A stretch of 64,000 nt of DNA. Source: Rostrohypoxylon terebratum. Lineage: Eukaryota; Ascomycota; Sordariomycetes; Xylariales; Hypoxylaceae. The notes beneath the pieces were generated by a model, which was not told the origin of the DNA, searched no databases, and was given only the letters and a program-made list of their open reading frames with translations. This document shows positions 25,701 through 38,291 of the stretch, in pieces. The stretch spans positions 310,001-374,000 of the forward strand of contig MU385858.1 in assembly GCA_022497145.1 (NCBI GenBank), given 5' to 3'. The stretch's first letter is position 1; each line of letters opens with the position of its first letter. Position numbers and translations under genes: made by a program.

Positions 25701-27297
25701 CATTATATCATCTACTAGGTATGTATGTCGGTCGAGTTTTCTCGCATCAGGCTTCAAAGGTGCCCAAACATTTGCTTATTCTTCACCACCACGGACTTAA
25801 CCTTTCAACAAAATACCAAATACAGCTTATGTACAAGTATGATTGGACACGGCTTATCTGACCTCATTTCGTTGACCCTTCCAGAGACCTTGTCTTTCTC
25901 ATGCAAATCGCCATCACAAGGTCATAAGGCTTCAGTAACCAATAATTCCTCCAGTGATCATAGGTACTAAGTATCACAATACGGCTAGAACCGGATGATA
26001 TTAAGCAAAGTTGCATTAACTAGAATACTCATCTTCCTTGGCAATTTAGCGAGAGATCCGCCGAGTACCAAACTTAGGGGACGCGCTCTCGCCATATGAT
26101 GGCGCCCAAGCCGTGTATTAAATTACTATCTGGCAACATTTAACATTCATACAGCCGCGGAGGGCTTAAATTTTCCGCCTGCGGAGGGCCGGCTAGTTCC
26201 GGAGATTCCCTCTCTGCCCGGACATTTGTGTTGCGCATAAGAACGAATCCTTATCATATTTCAGTGACAAAATTTTCGAGGCCTAATCATATTGGACCAA
26301 TTTTGTAGAAAAGCTAACGTAAGTGAAGTGTTACTCGATGCCCTGAATAGACAGATGTATGCCATCATTGGTGAGACAAATGTAGAGTACAAACAATCTA
26401 TAACAAACTGCCAAGTTCATGCCATGCATTCATCCATTAGGTTCTGCCATGGTGAATCTTGGCCCCTTTTTGGCACAAAAACCAAAGAACAAGACCATCG
26501 TTAAGAGGATCCATCTTGGACTTCGAGCTTTGCTATCGGACAGCACGAAATATCAACATTTTCTAGAAAAGGAAAACGACAACAACTCGCTAACAATTGC
26601 AATTTTATTCTTGAGAGTTGAGAGCCACATCTGAGAAGACGTAATCCTTGAAAGTCGATTGGCGTCTTCGAATTTGACCAATCAACGTTAACCACTAAGA
26701 AATAAACAGGAGGCCCAAGCGCTTGGACGAACACAGTCTAGCCTCACAGTGTGATTTCCTATTCAAAACTTTACCTGAGCTCTACATAGGTGATTTCTGA
26801 TTGGGTACTATGTTGGGGGAGTCCCCGCTCTTGCCTTACCTGTCCTGCCTGCCTGCCTGTCTGCCTGTCACCTTCATTACAACTTGGAACTTGGAACTTG
26901 GAACTTTATTGAAGTTTAGGTTACCGACTTCAAGTGTCACTGCTTTCTCTGAAGCCTCTGAAGTTCTTATGGAATGACCCAACATTAAGATAATAAGATA
27001 ACAATTATTCTCGTGGTTGCCTGACTACTTAGTGGCCAGGTTGTCTCTCTCATCCTACAACATTTTTTTTTCTAAGAGTCAATGAATTGTTTACCTACTC
27101 AAATCGTCCTTTTTACTTTGAAAGCGTCGTCCCAGCAATCCCACCCTGACACATTTGATGACAACCTTAGTCTTGGTCTCTGAAAGGTGGAAAAAGCGCC
27201 ATGTGTGTAACGGACCATAAAAGAGGATCTTCGTCTCACCGGTCGGCTGCTCAACACTAGCGGCATCCATCATCCATCATCCATCACATCCATCACG
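22744..27297. other. Intergenic region between the PAS regulator and MLH1
   Basis: I see no gene in these 4.5 kb. The open frames are all under 115 residues and lack domains. Simple features include a (CTTGGAA)n patch near 26883-26903 and CATCCATCAT repeats just before the MLH1 start (about 27266-27294). Confidence 0.55.
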
Positions 27298-29587
27298 ATG
27301 CCTGATCCTATGGATATCGATGAGCCAAGGGGCACCAAACGGAAGACCCCGTCATCTTCGGCAGATGAAAACGCTCCACGCCGAATCAAGGCTAGTCCGT
27401 CCACATCTTATATTAAAGTCACATTTATCTGATTCTATATTCATGCGTTTAGGCATTAGACCCAGATGTCATTAATAAGATTGCCGCCGGCGAGATCATT
27501 GTAGCCCCAGTACATGCTCTAAAGGAGTTGATCGAGAACGCTGTAGATGCAGGATCAACATCACTAGAAGTAGTAGTCAAAGAAGGTGGGCTCAAGTTAT
27601 TGCAAATCACTGACAACGGCCACGGAATTAATGTGAGTCCCGCTTCATTTATTCTCACGCGGCGAACCCGTTCTCTGATCATCTTAAATAGCAAGAGGAT
27701 TTGCCTATTCTCTGTGAAAGGTTTACTACATCCAAGCTCAAGAAGTTTGAAGATTTGAGTAATATTGCAACATACGGTTTCCGAGGCGAGGCCCTCGCTA
27801 GCATTAGTCATATTGCTCACCTAACAGTTACCACAAGGACCAAGGATTCCGATTGCGCATGGCGCGCCCATTACGACGGGGGCAAGTTGTCCCCAGCGAA
27901 GCCTGGCAAATCGGCTGACCCCGAAAAGATTGCTGGGCGCATTGGTACACAGATCGCAGTAGAGGATTTATTCTACAATGTTCCGACACGACGAAAGGCT
28001 TTTAGGTCCCCCTCGGATGAGTACAATAAGATCATTGATATGGTAGGGCGCTACGCGATTCATTGTGCGCCTGTCGCCTTTTCCTGTAAAAAGCATGGTG
28101 ATTCGGGGACGACAATCACAGTTCCACAGCAAGCTTCTATAATAGACCGCATCCGTCAGATCCACGGAAATGCTGTCGCTAGCGAGCTTATAGAATTCAG
28201 CGCCTCTGACCATCGGTGGGGATTCACAGCTTCAGGGTGGGCTACGAACGCAAACTATCATATCAAGAAGACCACACTTCTTCTTTTTATTAACCACCGC
28301 AGTGTCGAGTCATCTAATATTAAGAAGGCCGTGGAACAGACATATTCCGCGTTCCTTCCTAAAAATGGACACCCATTCGTTTATCTCAGCCTTGAAATTG
28401 ACCCTCAACGAGTTGATGTCAACGTACATCCGACGAAACGAGAGGTCAACTTTCTTAATGAAGATGAGATCATTCAATCGATTTGTGAAAATATACGCGA
28501 TAAATTGGCGGCAGTTGACACAAGCCGCACTTTTATGACACAAACCTTACTCCCTGGCTCCATACTTACTGATAATCTTACGAAACAGGACGGCGACAAC
28601 TCCGTCTTTAAGACGCCTGCCGGACCGCGGAAAACGCCAATGCGACCAGATGAAAGCAAAATGGTCAGAACCGATGCCTCGTTGCGTAAGATTACTAGCA
28701 TGTTTCCGGCTATATCGCAATCCCCGACTCCGGGTACATTGAGTAATACTACGCATGATATCGCTCAAGACCCTGTATACGAAATAACGGATCGGGAACC
28801 GGTCCTGTGTCGACTTAATAGTGTGCGTGAGCTCCGTTCTGCGGTCAGAGATGACATGCATCACGAACTCACCGAGATTTTTGCCAATCACACCTTCGTC
28901 GGCATTGTGGACGAGAAGCGCCGATTGGCCGCTATCCAAGGTGGCGTCAAATTGTTTCTAATTGATTACGGTCGGGCCTGCTTTGAGTACTTCTACCAAG
29001 TCGGGCTCACAGATTTCGGAAACTTCGGTACCATAAAATTTCAGCCTGCACTGGACTTGCGCGAAGTGCTCAAAATTGCGGCAGAACAAGAAAAGGCTAT
29101 TGCAGAGGATAGCGATGCGTTTGACGTAGATGACGTTGTGGAGACAGTGGCAGAGCAATTAATTGAAAGGAGGGAAATGCTGCTCGAGTATTTCAGCTTT
29201 GAGATTTCTCCGGCGGGAGAGTTATTGAGTATCCCATTACTCCTAAAAGGGTACACACCTTCTATGGCAAAATTGCCACAATTCCTCCTTCGTCTCGGCC
29301 CTCGCGTAAACTGGACAGATGAGAAGTTATGCTTCGAATCTTTTTTAAGAGAGCTAGCGACATTTTATGTTCCAGAACAACTCCCAACCCTACCAGGCAG
29401 CGACAAGACGGAAGACAACGTCCCCGATGAGATCAAAGCGAGAAGATCTCAGATTCGTCGCGCGGTGGAACACATATTCTTTCCGGCGTTTAAGGCGAGA
29501 CTGGTAGCGACTAAATCATTCATGAAAGGCGGCGTGCTTGAGTTGGCAAGCCTCAAGGGACTTTACAGGGTCTTCGAGCGGTGCTGA
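27298..29587 (+). CDS. MLH1: DNA mismatch repair protein Mlh1 (MutL homologue)
   Basis: Mlh1 couples MutS recognition of mismatches to strand removal and works in the nucleus as MutL-type heterodimers; it also acts in meiotic crossing over. Exons are 27298-27390, 27453-27632 and 27692-29587, giving 722 residues, normal for fungal Mlh1. The GHKL ATPase motifs are intact: ELIENAVDAG (motif I), DNGHGI (motif II) and TYGFRGEALASIS (motif III). The C-terminal dimerisation region ends in FERC, the invariant Mlh1 tail. Intron 1 has a GC donor (AAG|GCTAGT); only this junction joins RRIK to ALDPDVINKIAAGE in frame. Intron 2 is an ordinary 59-nt GT-AG intron. The start at 27298 is the first ATG and gives a short acidic/basic leader as in relatives. 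No break is seen. Confidence 0.96.
27391..27452 (+). other. GC-AG intron in MLH1
   Basis: A 62-nt intron with donor AAG|GCTAGT, a CTGAT-like branch site and acceptor TTTAG. The nearby GT donors give the wrong frame, give an intron of only 35 nt, or replace the conserved ALDP residues, so the GC donor is preferred. Confidence 0.8.
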
Positions 29588-30152
29588 TGCCTAAGTGGAA
29601 GATATGATACCCATTAATGCTGTAGATACGGATGAAAGATTGCTGTCTATAAGAAGATACCTAGGTACATATGGAACTTAGAGATAACTTGCTGTAATTA
29701 TAATTTTTATGAATTGATTGCAATGATACATAATGTAGAGGGCCTTATGTGATGTATTTGGCTAGGGCCGCATCAATGAAGACGGTCTCATTTGATGCCT
29801 GAAATTCAAGACACCACAACTTGTATTTCAAAAATGTGATCAAGCAGGGGAAAACATAACGAAATATCATTTGTGATGCTGCTAAGTTAGGCAATGCCTC
29901 ATCGAGATACCCACGGCTACTCCGTGGTTCTTGTCTGTGTACAGCAAAACGAGATTCATCGCCTCGATACTAAGTGACAGTGTGAGTGCAAGATGATTGC
30001 AATAATTCGCACCAGTGAGTGTGCGTAGATAGGCCAAATAGCAAATTGTGCGCACTAGATCCTCCCATGATATCAGAATGTGCAAGATCGATGATAAATC
30101 TTATCCGTGGAAACCAAGGGCTCGTAGTTCCGCGAGAGGGTGAACTTAAGGC
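29588..30152. other. Convergent 3' intergenic region of MLH1 and the Myb-like gene
   Basis: This AT-rich spacer separates two convergent genes and presumably holds both 3' untranslated regions. No gene or RNA is recognised. Confidence 0.6.
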
Positions 30153-30897
30153 TTAGGCTTCATCCTTGATCATTCCGTTGGACTCGTCCGATGGCGAGTC
30201 AGGCTCTCCCTTAATTTTGCCTGTGGGAAGCACGCATGTTAGCTTTTGAAGAACGATGGTGTAGTGTATGCGGATTGGAATATACCTTTCTCACTATCGA
30301 GAGAGCGAGACGAGTACTTGCTCGAGGAAGAAGAGAAAGACGACTTCTTGGCTCGAGGCTTGTAATCCTCATCTATTACACAGTATATGTATCAGTACCG
30401 AGACAGTAAACTTGTATGAAGAGCAAATAGGTAAGTCATAATTGAAGACGTACCATCGTCACTAGCGGTGTCCTCGATCTTTCTCTTCTTGGATTTTCTG
30501 ACGCGAGGAGGGGTGGGCGTCACAGCTACAGGTGATGTTAGCTCATGGTTTTATATAAGGTGGCTTGAGACGGAAGGCGATGTCAAGCCAAATGGATCAA
30601 CTTACGCTGACTGTTGTCGCCTCCACAGTGCTCCATATAGGCAGCATGTTGAGCACGAGCGTGGGTCCAAGCATGGGTCAGACTCTTCGGAGTACGACCA
30701 GGCAGGCTGACTTTGTCGTGGGGGAAGCTGCCGTTCATGGCTAGGATGGCCTGGACGAGGAGTGAGACCTAGGTGGCGTATTTTGTTAGGGCCGGCTTGT
30801 TATGAAGGATGTCTAATTATAACAGCAGACTACCTATGTCGAGGTTGTGGGAAAGACATACCTTCTTGTCTTCAGTCCAAGGCTTAGCGGGAGCCAT
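30153..30897 (-). CDS. Small Myb/SANT-like nuclear protein
   Basis: Five exons (complement of 30862-30897, 30606-30768, 30454-30525, 30286-30372 and 30153-30220) join to a 141-residue protein. All four introns have GT-AG ends, and the frame closes exactly at TAA. Residues ~6-50 begin PWTEDKK and continue through LLVQAILAMNG to PGRTPKSLTHAW; the spaced Trp residues and helices fit one Myb/SANT repeat. The rest is low complexity: a basic RKSKKRK patch that could act as a nuclear signal, an acidic DDDEDY stretch, a Ser-rich block and a Lys/Glu tail. I infer a small chromatin or DNA-associated protein. Its target is unknown and the Myb assignment is by pattern only. It is convergent with MLH1. 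Without splicing no frame shows it, so gene finders could miss it. Confidence 0.82.
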
Positions 30898-33155
30898 GAT
30901 GTAGGGTTGATTTCCGAGGTTGTTTATTCTTGGGATGATATTTTGCGTGAATGTGAAAAGATGAAAACTACAGATCAGATTGTGTTAGTTGTGGATATAT
31001 CTTGGGTAGCAGGAAGGAATGAATGTATGTATGTTGTGGGTAGGTAGGATAGTAGAGAGTGAGGGGAGGAAGGAAGGAAGGGTCTCTGGGGGTTTGAAGG
31101 TTAATTGATGAAGAAACATCAAGCAGGCGCCTGGTATAGTCTGGGTATGATGACGAAGCGGAAACCTAGTGACCCGGTGGTGACGACTCAAATACTAAAG
31201 CAAATTTCTAAATAGATGACAGTGAAGAGGAACGTTGTAAGGATGAGGATGGTTATTTCGTGAGAGGAAACTTGACATGCCTTGAAGACGGTGAGTTCAG
31301 TATGTCGAGCTGGGAGTCAGATGGAGGTTGCTGTGAAATGAATTGTTAAGTTAAGATAGAAACTAAGTGGAAGAGGACGGGGCTTTAAGAACAGCTGGTC
31401 TTGAAGTTCACCCCGAGTGGTTTCCCTTGCTGGTAGTCAGTTGGCTATACCGAAGTCGTCACCATCGGTTGATTGTGACTTCACTTCACTTGACGTGAAT
31501 GCCTACCTGAATGGCACCCGCCTTCTCGATAGACGTCACTTGCCACTTAACCTAATGGGTAACCCATCACAAGCACCAAAGTAGGCACCCCTCAGTATAG
31601 AGGCACTTTGATAGTCAAACGGGTATAAAGTCCGGCAGAACCCCACTAATGTGCATTGCAGGAATATCAAGAGCGTTGTGATAGTCACATATCATATATA
31701 AGGAGGTAGGTAGCGCCTTCGTATCCGAGAGGTATGGATGTTTTGGCCAATGGTTTTATTGTGCAACTGAGAATGGCTACATTTCCGGCCGGGCGTCCGT
31801 GCCAAAAAGCAAATATACCAAACATGGTTCCAGATCCTTATCCAGATGCATCTGCCTCTCAGCCCTATGATCGGGCTACTGTAACCAAATCTGATAACAG
31901 ACCGAATTGGTCAGATCGGGTTACCAGGGAAAGAAGTGGTTTATGACAAGTGATGTATCTATTCACGGTTGTCTGACATCTGTGCACAATGGAGACTACC
32001 TATGGTCCTATGTTAACGGGAGGTTGGGATGGCACAGAAGGCGTAGAAGATGGGGGATTTTCGTAAGTGATCTTCAACATTTGCTTACTTACCCGTATTT
32101 TAGCTAAGCAACCTTCGGATAAGAATTGCTTGCATTTTTAACTAGCGTCTGATTGCTTGTACAATGATTTAGTTGAGTTACAAGTAACTATGGTAAGCTC
32201 ACCCGTGCTTAAAATGAGGAGGAATATTATAGTTAATATTAATAATATGCAAAGTCTCCAGCTTTATATTGGTATATACGGGTTAGGTCTCTTTTCAACA
32301 TATGGTATAAAGATAAATTACCAAATACTAGTATAAATGTAACTAATATGGTTACTTCTATATTTGCAAGGCTTTGTTGTGAAAATGGTGAAAAGGAACT
32401 TGGCCCTATTCTCATACGTAAAAGCTGGAAGAATGTTCTTTAGCCATTTACGTGCAGGCTACATAAGACTCGAAGTCTTTTATGAATGGTATTCAATGTA
32501 GGTATTGTACCTACTAAAGACTACTTAAAGTTACATCAGCCAGGGGCACCGGCACGTGAAAGCCACCTACGTACCTAAGTATCGGGTCTAACGCAACCTT
32601 TGGAAGTGATCTGTACTCTGATTAGTTAATCGTCCCCTACCCCGACGCTAAGATAACGGGGTCGTTATCGAACCCTTGCTGTCCCTTCCAAGTTCTACTA
32701 GGTCTACTAGGTAATAGCAAAACTTAATCTTGTAAGATGATGCAGATTGCAGACCTCTTACCAAATGACCAACAGGTAGATGGGTGGAAATTGCCCTCAG
32801 CTAGGATTTACGAATAGTCTCTCTTTCTCTTTTCAATTCTGTTTCACCGTTTAATCTCCATCCGATTCAACCTTCAACCTTAAATCTTTTTTTCGAGGGC
32901 GTCTAGAATACTCGAACCGTTTCAAGCTTCAGATATATAGGAATTCCTGACTTTATTATTCACATTGCTTCCAATCGTCTAGCAAGACCATCCAAAATCA
33001 TCCTCACCCTCGTCATCATCGCCATCGTTGTCGCCATAATTACCGTTGCTATTGCTATTGTGATATCGAGACGACACCTGAATCGTCTACTACATAGTAG
33101 TCAATTACATAACCTAGATGTTTCACAGTAGGGCAGAGGGAATAATTGGTGCTAT
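30898..33155. other. Intergenic region between the Myb-like gene and NMA111
   Basis: I find no gene. The part from about 32.1 to 32.5 kb is AT-rich and could be old repeat debris, but I see no terminal repeats. CT-rich sequence and poly-T patches near 32.8-33.0 kb fit the NMA111 promoter and leader. Confidence 0.5.
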
Positions 33156-33401
33156 ATGAGGCACCTTTTGCCTTTGCGCATTGCTGAGTCAGGCGTTACT
33201 CGATTTCTAAGACCGTCCTTAAGATATTCTCGACTTACATCCCCACTGCGCTGCGCGTCTCGGTGCGCGTACAAGCCTATCCTTCAACAGACGTTGACCT
33301 GTCATCCTACGCGCCTGTTTACTGCCCAGTCACAGCCACGTAGTTGTCAGCATCAACAGCATCAACAAGTCACCCCATCGACCACAACAACCGACGCAAA
33401 T

Positions 33402-36400
33402 ATGAACGGGTCAAGTCAATCCTCGCGCACGAAGCGCAAAGCCTCCTTCTCAGTGCATGACCATGACCGCCCTCAAAAACATATTCGACCTATAAATGGA
33501 AAGATGTCTCCGAGCGAAAACACACCCGACACAGAACTCCCTAGTTTTATCGAAGACGATATGGCGGCCGACGAAGATATCTCCATTCTCTACTCGCAAG
33601 CCACCCCCGACACGACGGAATGGCAAGATACAATTGAGAAGGTGGTCAAGAACGTTGTCTCCATTCGATTCTGTCAGACTTGTTCTTTCGATACAGACGC
33701 TGCTTGCGCTAGCGAAGCGACTGGATTTGTTGTTGATGCTGAGAAAGGGTAAAGAAGCACAGAAATAAACGCATTGGAAAATATTTCAATTTGCTAACCG
33801 CTTGGCAGGTATATCTTGACAAATAGACATGTGGTTGGAGCCGGCCCTTTCTGGGGATATGTGGTCTTTGACAATCACGAAGAAGTTGACGCGTATCCTG
33901 TATACCGAGATCCTGTTCACGATTTTGGCATTCTCCGATTCGATCCTAAAGCCATCAAGTATATGCCCGTAGCTGCCTTGCCCATTCGCCCGGACTTGGC
34001 GAAAGGTACGTCTCATATCCTATAGTTCGCTTCTTTGGAGCTCCTAAACAAGAAATAAGAACAAATTTCTAACATTTCATTGAATTTCAGTCGGAGTTGA
34101 AATCCGAGTTGTCGGAAATGATGCTGGCGAAAAGTTGAGTATTCTTTCTGGCGTCATTAGCCGACTCGACCGCAACGCTCCCGAATATGGCGAAGGATAT
34201 AGTGATTTCAACACAAATTACTACCAGGCAAATGCTGCTGCTAGCGGAGGTAGTTCTGGTAGTCCTGTAGTCAATATTGACGGCTTTGCCATAGCTCTGC
34301 AAGCTGGTGGCAGATCTGATGGCGCATCCACAGACTACTTCCTGCCCCTCGACCGACCATTACGAGCCCTTCGCTGCATCCAAGAAGGGAAGCCAATTGA
34401 AAGAGGTACAATTCAATGTCAATTCATCATGAAGCCTTTTGATGAGTGTCGCCGCCTCGGCCTCACGGCAAATTGGGAGAAGGCAGTTAGAGAAGCATTT
34501 CCTAAAGAAACGAACATGCTTGTTGCCGAGATCATTCTCCCCAAAGGCCCATCTCACAACAAAATCGAAGAAGGAGACGTACTTCTCAAGGTGAACGGCG
34601 AAATGATCACTCAGTTCATCCGACTAGATGATATACTAGACTCGAATGTCGGCAAGACTATTCAAGTGACCCTTCAACGAGGAGGCAAAGTTATTGATAT
34701 ACCCATCGAAGTCGGTGATCTCCACAGCATTACCCCAGACCGGTTTGTGACGGTATCTGGAGCCAGTGTGCACAATCTATCTTACCAACAAGCACGACTC
34801 TACGGTGTCGCTATTCACGGTGGCGGAGTCTTCGTATGCGAGTCAACCGGTTCTTTCCGTTTCGATAGTGCGGACAGTGGGTGGATGATCCAAAGTGTCG
34901 ATCAGAAAAAGACTCCCGATCTACAGACCTTCATTGATGTTGTTAAGCAGATCCCAGATAAGAAACGCGTCGTCGTTACGTATAAGCATCTTCGTGATCT
35001 GCACACACTCAACACTACTATTATCAATGTTGACCGACACTGGTATGCAAAGATGCGGTTGGCGGTACGAAATGATGTAACTGGGCTGTGGGACTTCGAG
35101 GATATCGCCGATGCCCTGCCTCGCCAACCCCCAGTGCGTGGAAAATGTTCCTTCATCCAGCTAGAGCATACCTCTCACCCTGCTGTTGCCGATTTAGTCC
35201 GCAGCTTTGTGCGCGTGAGCTGCACTATGCCTCTGAAATTGGATGGATTCCCTAGAAATAGGAAATGGGGAATGGGCCTAGTAATTGATGCTGAGAAGGG
35301 CCTCGTGATCATCTCGAGGGCGGTCGTTCCCTACGACTTATGTGACATATGGATTACAATCGCCGACTCTATCGTTGTTGAAGGCAAGGTCGTCTTCATG
35401 CATCCGCTTCAGAACTATGCAATCATCAAGTACGACCCGGCGCTCGTGGACGCACCGGTTCTAAGCGCCAGACTCAGCAAGGGCAGCATTGCCCAAGGCG
35501 CTTCAACTACATTCATCGGATTCAATAGGAGTGGCCGAATTGTACATGCTGCCACTACTGTCACCGAGATGACTACTGTTGCAATTCCCGCTAATTCTAG
35601 CGCCCCGAGATATCGGGCTACTAACATCGACGCTATTACCGTTGATACAAACCTTAGTGGGCAATGCGGAAGTGGTGTTCTCGTCGACAAGGACGGCACG
35701 GTCCAGGCTTTGTGGCTCACCTACCTTGGTGAGAGGTCCTCTGGCTCTCGGGATGAAGAGTACCATCTTGGCCTCGCCACGCCAACTCTATTGCCTGTCT
35801 TGTCACAGATACAGGAAGGCCGTGATCCTAAATTGCGGATGCTTCCTATGGAATTCCGACCTATCGCAATGTCCCAAGCCAGAGTTATGGGGATCTCCGA
35901 TGAGTGGATAGAGAAGGTGACCATAGCCAACAAGCAAAACCATCAATTGTTTATGGTTTCTAAATGCACATTCGAACGCAATAACCGACCTGTTGTTTTG
36001 CTAGAGGGCGATATCATCTTGACACTCAACGATAAGATCATCACACGCGTCTCAGAACTCGACGTTATGTATTCGCACGAAGTGCTCGATGCAGTGATTG
36101 TTCGAGAAAGCCAGGAGATGCGCCTCCAAGTTCCGACGTCTCCAGCCGATGATGTAGAAACCAACCACGCGATTTCATTCTGCGGAGCTGTGCTTCACGT
36201 TCCTCACCTTGCGGTTAGGCAGCAGATCAGCAAGCTTCCGAGCGAGGTATACGTCTCTGCTAGAAGCAGAGGCTCACCCGCCAAGCACTACGGACTCGCA
36301 CCAACCAACTTCATTACTCATGTCAACGGCGAACCAACACCGGACCTCAAGACCTTCCTGGAACACGTGGTCAAGGTTCCGGACAACACTTGTAAGCGTT

Positions 36401-36688
36401 CCCCCCCCCTTTTTTTTTCCTCTAAATTAGACGAGATGAACTAACATATTCTCAGATTTCCGATTGAAGGCTATGACATTCGACAACCAACCATGGGTTA
36501 TCACTATGAAGAAGAACGAGCACTACTTCCCAACCGTAGAGTGGATTAAGGACGGTTCGGAGCTATGCGGCTGGCGTCGTGTGACGTACGAAAGCGGCAA
36601 GCCCGTGGAGGGCGAACCGACAGAGGGGATTCTACCCCTGCAAGACGGAGAGGATGTTGAGGCCATGGACGACGATGGCGGCATATAA
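33402..36688 (+). CDS. NMA111: Pro-apoptotic HtrA-type serine protease Nma111
   Basis: A HtrA2/Omi-related protease, nuclear in yeast and linked to apoptosis and lipid homeostasis. Exons are 33402-33748, 33809-34005, 34091-36391 and 36456-36688; introns are 60, 85 and 64 nt. From ATG 33402 it has 1025 residues, close to the yeast protein. The first protease domain is complete: His123 in TNRHVV, Asp154 in PVHDFGIL and Ser237 in GGSSGSPVV, matching yeast positions within two residues. It is followed by PDZ segments, a degenerate second protease domain with the histidine position replaced (ISRAVV), and further PDZ segments. Basic clusters near the N-terminus (TKRK) could be a nuclear signal. An in-frame ATG at 33156 adds 82 residues resembling a mitochondrial presequence. 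I chose 33402 because it has A at -3, whereas 33156 has T. Confidence 0.95.
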
Positions 36689-38291
36689 GTGGATACCTTC
36701 GTGCGGGAAATACTCTGAACGGACGTGCTACGTGCCCATCCCGTAGCGGCAGCTGTACTTTGACATAGAGTTCTTGTAAATAGACTTACCTAGGTAATGA
36801 AGTAAATACCGGTGGGCCGATCCAGTAAGGGAGCTGATTGAATAACTGGGTTACGAGACCTTGATTCTCTTGCGCTTATCTTGTCTTTGCACTGATGTGA
36901 TTGGAGTTAGGTTTAATAACAGTAGGTATCTTTCTACTTACCCCTCTTATCCCCCCAACCCCTTCCGCGTTAGTAAGCTCAATATAGAGAACTCAGCTCT
37001 AAGTCTGAAGCTATGTATGATCTACAATCGAGGTAAAGAGGAAGGAGTCAGGGGGGATAGAGTTTAGGCAAGAGGCATAACCTCTCAGTGAATATAGAAC
37101 ATACTCACCTAGAGCATGGTAATTACTCCGCTCCATACCTATATCCAAGGCAAGAACATCCAGTCTAACAGCAAAGCATATGAGTTTCAAAAAGATGACT
37201 CTTGCCATATCACCTCAGAGTCGCTGTGGTGACTTGCTGACCGTTCATGGGCTTGAGCATGAGACTTGGACGCGAAGCTTGGCTGCCAAAGGCGGCCATT
37301 TCAAACCTGAGGTGTGCAGAGATCTCAATTTTTTTGACATTTCAAAGAAGGGACCACTTTCAGAAATATCAATATTTGGAATTTGTTGGGTTGATATAAC
37401 TAATTGCTTTTTTTCTTCTTCGATTTTTCTTTTTAGTCTCATTGATTTTGGAGTATGGAAAGAAGCCCGGTCTTTGGCCCCACTACCTCTCAATCGCCCC
37501 CCATATGACGGGCAGTCAAATCAATGATGCATGGTTTCTATTCAATCACTAAGGAGATATTATTTCTATCAGCCTCACTGTTGATTGTGTAAATAGTTAA
37601 GCTGGATCATTCATTCATCAATTTTTATTTTTCAATGTGAAAATTTCTCTGCACGAGTGAGCCCCCAAAGTCGGCTGGAACACTTAGTGTTAGTCATCAC
37701 ATATGCGACCGTAGTAATTCTAAGATACTCAAATTGAGATGTTTTATATTTCCATGTTCTCCAACAGCAGAATACTATGCTATCTAGACATGCCTGAGAG
37801 TGCGAGTTGTGAGTCTACGGCGAGACTCGTGCACAATCTATAAATCACCAGCTAGGTGAAACAGCCTCCCCTAGGTAATGAGGTGCCCTTCCGTATAGTA
37901 GCCACCATTTATAGGACTCAAGGATATCAAGGTCTTGAAATGACTCTCTGAGCCTCAAGCCATCTGTAACGCGACGGATGCGCAAACCCCGATTGTTCAA
38001 CAATAGAGAACGTGAAAGCAACCAACTCCTCAAACCCCTAACAGCTCGACTGAGCCGAACCCGTGCCGACAAACTTCAAGGCCCCAAACCGCGTTCTATG
38101 ATATATCGAAGGGTATCAATAGTAAAATTAAATAATAATCAACGGGACCCAGTCTGTGTAAGATTAAGGGTCGGTGCAAAAGAAAAAGATATCGACTATC
38201 GTAGCTCATTCCGTCGTCGTACCGTATAAACTTGTCCATACGTCGCTTCTAAAATTTGATCCTGTTCGTGATGGATTTACCATGGAATGGT
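36689..38291. other. Convergent intergenic region after NMA111
   Basis: These 1.6 kb separate NMA111 from the convergent GPI-type protein gene. A 115-residue frame at 37180-37527 has no recognisable domain and no support from splicing. I see no RNA gene. Confidence 0.55.
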
